Assembly (NCBI GenBank): GCA_902782465.1 | Contig: CACZNH010000020.1 | Location: 40,111 to 104,110, forward strand | Direction: 5' to 3' | Length of the DNA stretch: 64,000 nt | Origin: an uncultured Bacteroidales bacterium | Lineage (GTDB): Bacteria > Bacteroidota > Bacteroidia > Bacteroidales > Muribaculaceae | In this document: piece by piece, positions 60,852-64,000 of the stretch | Position numbering within the stretch: position 1 is the stretch's first letter | How the letters are laid out: every line of letters starts with the position of its first letter | The notes under the pieces: model-generated | Told to the model about the DNA's origin: nothing | The model's input: only the letters and a program-made list of their open reading frames with translations | Database searches by the model: none | Position numbers and translations under genes: made by a program

Positions 60852-60929
60852 CAAAATTATACAACAGATAGCTGAAAAACAAGACCTAAGTTAGTTAATG
60901 GCCAAAATAGATATGCAAACGTTTGCATA
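60852..60929 (-). promoter_or_regulatory. Amylase promoter and LacI-type operator
   Basis: -7 box TAATTTTG (60852-60859, minus strand) with CTTG (60880-60883) 20 bases upstream. TATGCAAACGTTTGCATA (60912-60929), an 18-base perfect palindrome with the central AACGTT of LacI/GalR-family sites, is centred about 70 bases upstream of the transcription start. It is the strongest candidate regulatory site in the window. Confidence 0.7.
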
Positions 60930-61137
60930 CGGCTTTTACGGGCTTTTGCACCCGTCGTGACAATGTGAAACGTGCTCAATGTTCATTGTTTTTAGGTATA
61001 TTAGGACAATGGCGCAGCCGAAATAACAGATGATGATGTTTAATCGTAATAAAAATTTGTGGTTTTCCTTGCTAAATGTTACAAATGTAATTTTCTGGTG
61101 ATTTGTTAATAAAATAATGTGTTTTTTGCACCTGCTA
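60930..61137. other. Gene-free A+T-rich stretch between amylase and ppdK
   Basis: Apart from the operator just before it and the ppdK promoter after it, no gene, hairpin terminator or repeat was seen. Confidence 0.5.
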
Positions 61138-61207
61138 TTTGCAATACTTTGACTAAAAATGATTAACTTTGCACCGCAAAAGCGAAATTTATAATATTTG
61201 CAAATAT
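61138..61207 (+). promoter_or_regulatory. Promoter and leader palindrome of ppdK
   Basis: TTTG (61138-61141), 22 bases, TAACTTTG (61164-61171). ATATTTGCAAATAT (61194-61207) is a perfect 14-base palindrome in the leader, 24 bases before the start codon. It could bind a regulator or influence translation. Confidence 0.55.
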
Positions 61208-61231
61208 ATTCACTAAGAAAAAGTTTAGTAA

Positions 61232-63946
<2,715 letters not shown>

Positions 63947-63953
63947 TCGAAAG

Positions 63954-64000
63954 ATGCTGAAAATCAGTTACATAAAGGGCAAGTATCTGGGAAACAGGTA
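63954..64000 (+). CDS. Start of a further gene (truncated by the window edge)
   Basis: ATG at 63954, 7 bases after the ppdK stop, opens MLKISYIKGKYLGN and runs off the end. AAAG lies just before. Too short to identify; it might be a gene co-transcribed with ppdK or a chance frame. Confidence 0.25.
   Translation, partial: MLKISYIKGKYLGNR

Overview
The window is a 64 kb chromosomal piece of a Bacteroidales bacterium, most likely from the Prevotellaceae or Muribaculaceae (gut or rumen type). The evidence is promoters of the Bacteroidetes form (TTTG, 18-22 bases, TAnnTTTG), very weak Shine-Dalgarno signals, BspA-type leucine-rich repeat proteins, gingipain-type cleaved-adhesin domains, type I dockerin pairs next to stop codons, Bacteroidetes-type housekeeping proteins (an omega-like RpoZ, BamD, an HU protein) and a PpdK. 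No rRNA, tRNA, CRISPR array, intact insertion sequence or phage gene was found.

Layout. 0-2.5 kb: the 3' end of recR, a 44-residue basic protein, a dockerin remnant and an AbiE-type toxin-antitoxin pair. 2.5-10.7 kb: a secreted GHL10 hydrolase-like protein and a large LRR protein (both ending in dockerins), an SRPBCC-like protein with pyrE, and a dockerin/FGE-sulfatase protein. 10.8-14.7 kb: patatin, recX and comF, then a solitary four-helix-bundle (23S intervening-sequence type) gene framed by mirror-image box/hairpin arrays, then the rpoZ-bamD operon. 14.8-19.5 kb: a sodium/solute symporter, a second dockerin/FGE-sulfatase protein and a PrsW protease. 19.6-25.6 kb: three tandem cleaved-adhesin paralogues, the middle one frameshifted in its C-terminal tail. 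25.8-30 kb: S41 protease, coaD and parE. 30-37 kb: a lipoprotein, a BASS transporter and two very large secreted proteins. 37-42 kb: HIT protein, greA, flippase, FemAB-like transferase and a dicarboxylate-type symporter. 42-54 kb: a candidate small RNA, a giant LRR/dockerin protein, HU, two rhomboids, a membrane-tethered endonuclease/phosphatase-fold protein, an M3 dipeptidase and a small LRR/dockerin protein. 53-64 kb: a Zn/Cd-type P-ATPase, two divergent glycosyltransferases, a multimodular alpha-amylase and ppdK.

How the parts work together. Housekeeping operons alternate with single, long, secreted-protein genes that have their own promoters and hairpin terminators. The secreted proteins fall into two end types: seven carry a paired type I dockerin (five at the C-terminus, two directly after the signal peptide), and three intact ones plus one frameshifted one carry a short conserved tail ending in KVMK or KVIK that looks like a type IX secretion sorting signal. 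No cohesin or SusC/SusD gene is present, so the dockerin partner and the sugar-uptake system for the amylase must lie elsewhere.

The most unusual items are the symmetrical arrays around the four-helix-bundle gene, the 16-base deletion that puts an adhesin's sorting tail out of frame, the orphan promoter-to-terminator unit at 41977-42204, and the dockerin/FGE fusions. Family calls come from recognising sequence motifs by eye. No database search was run.
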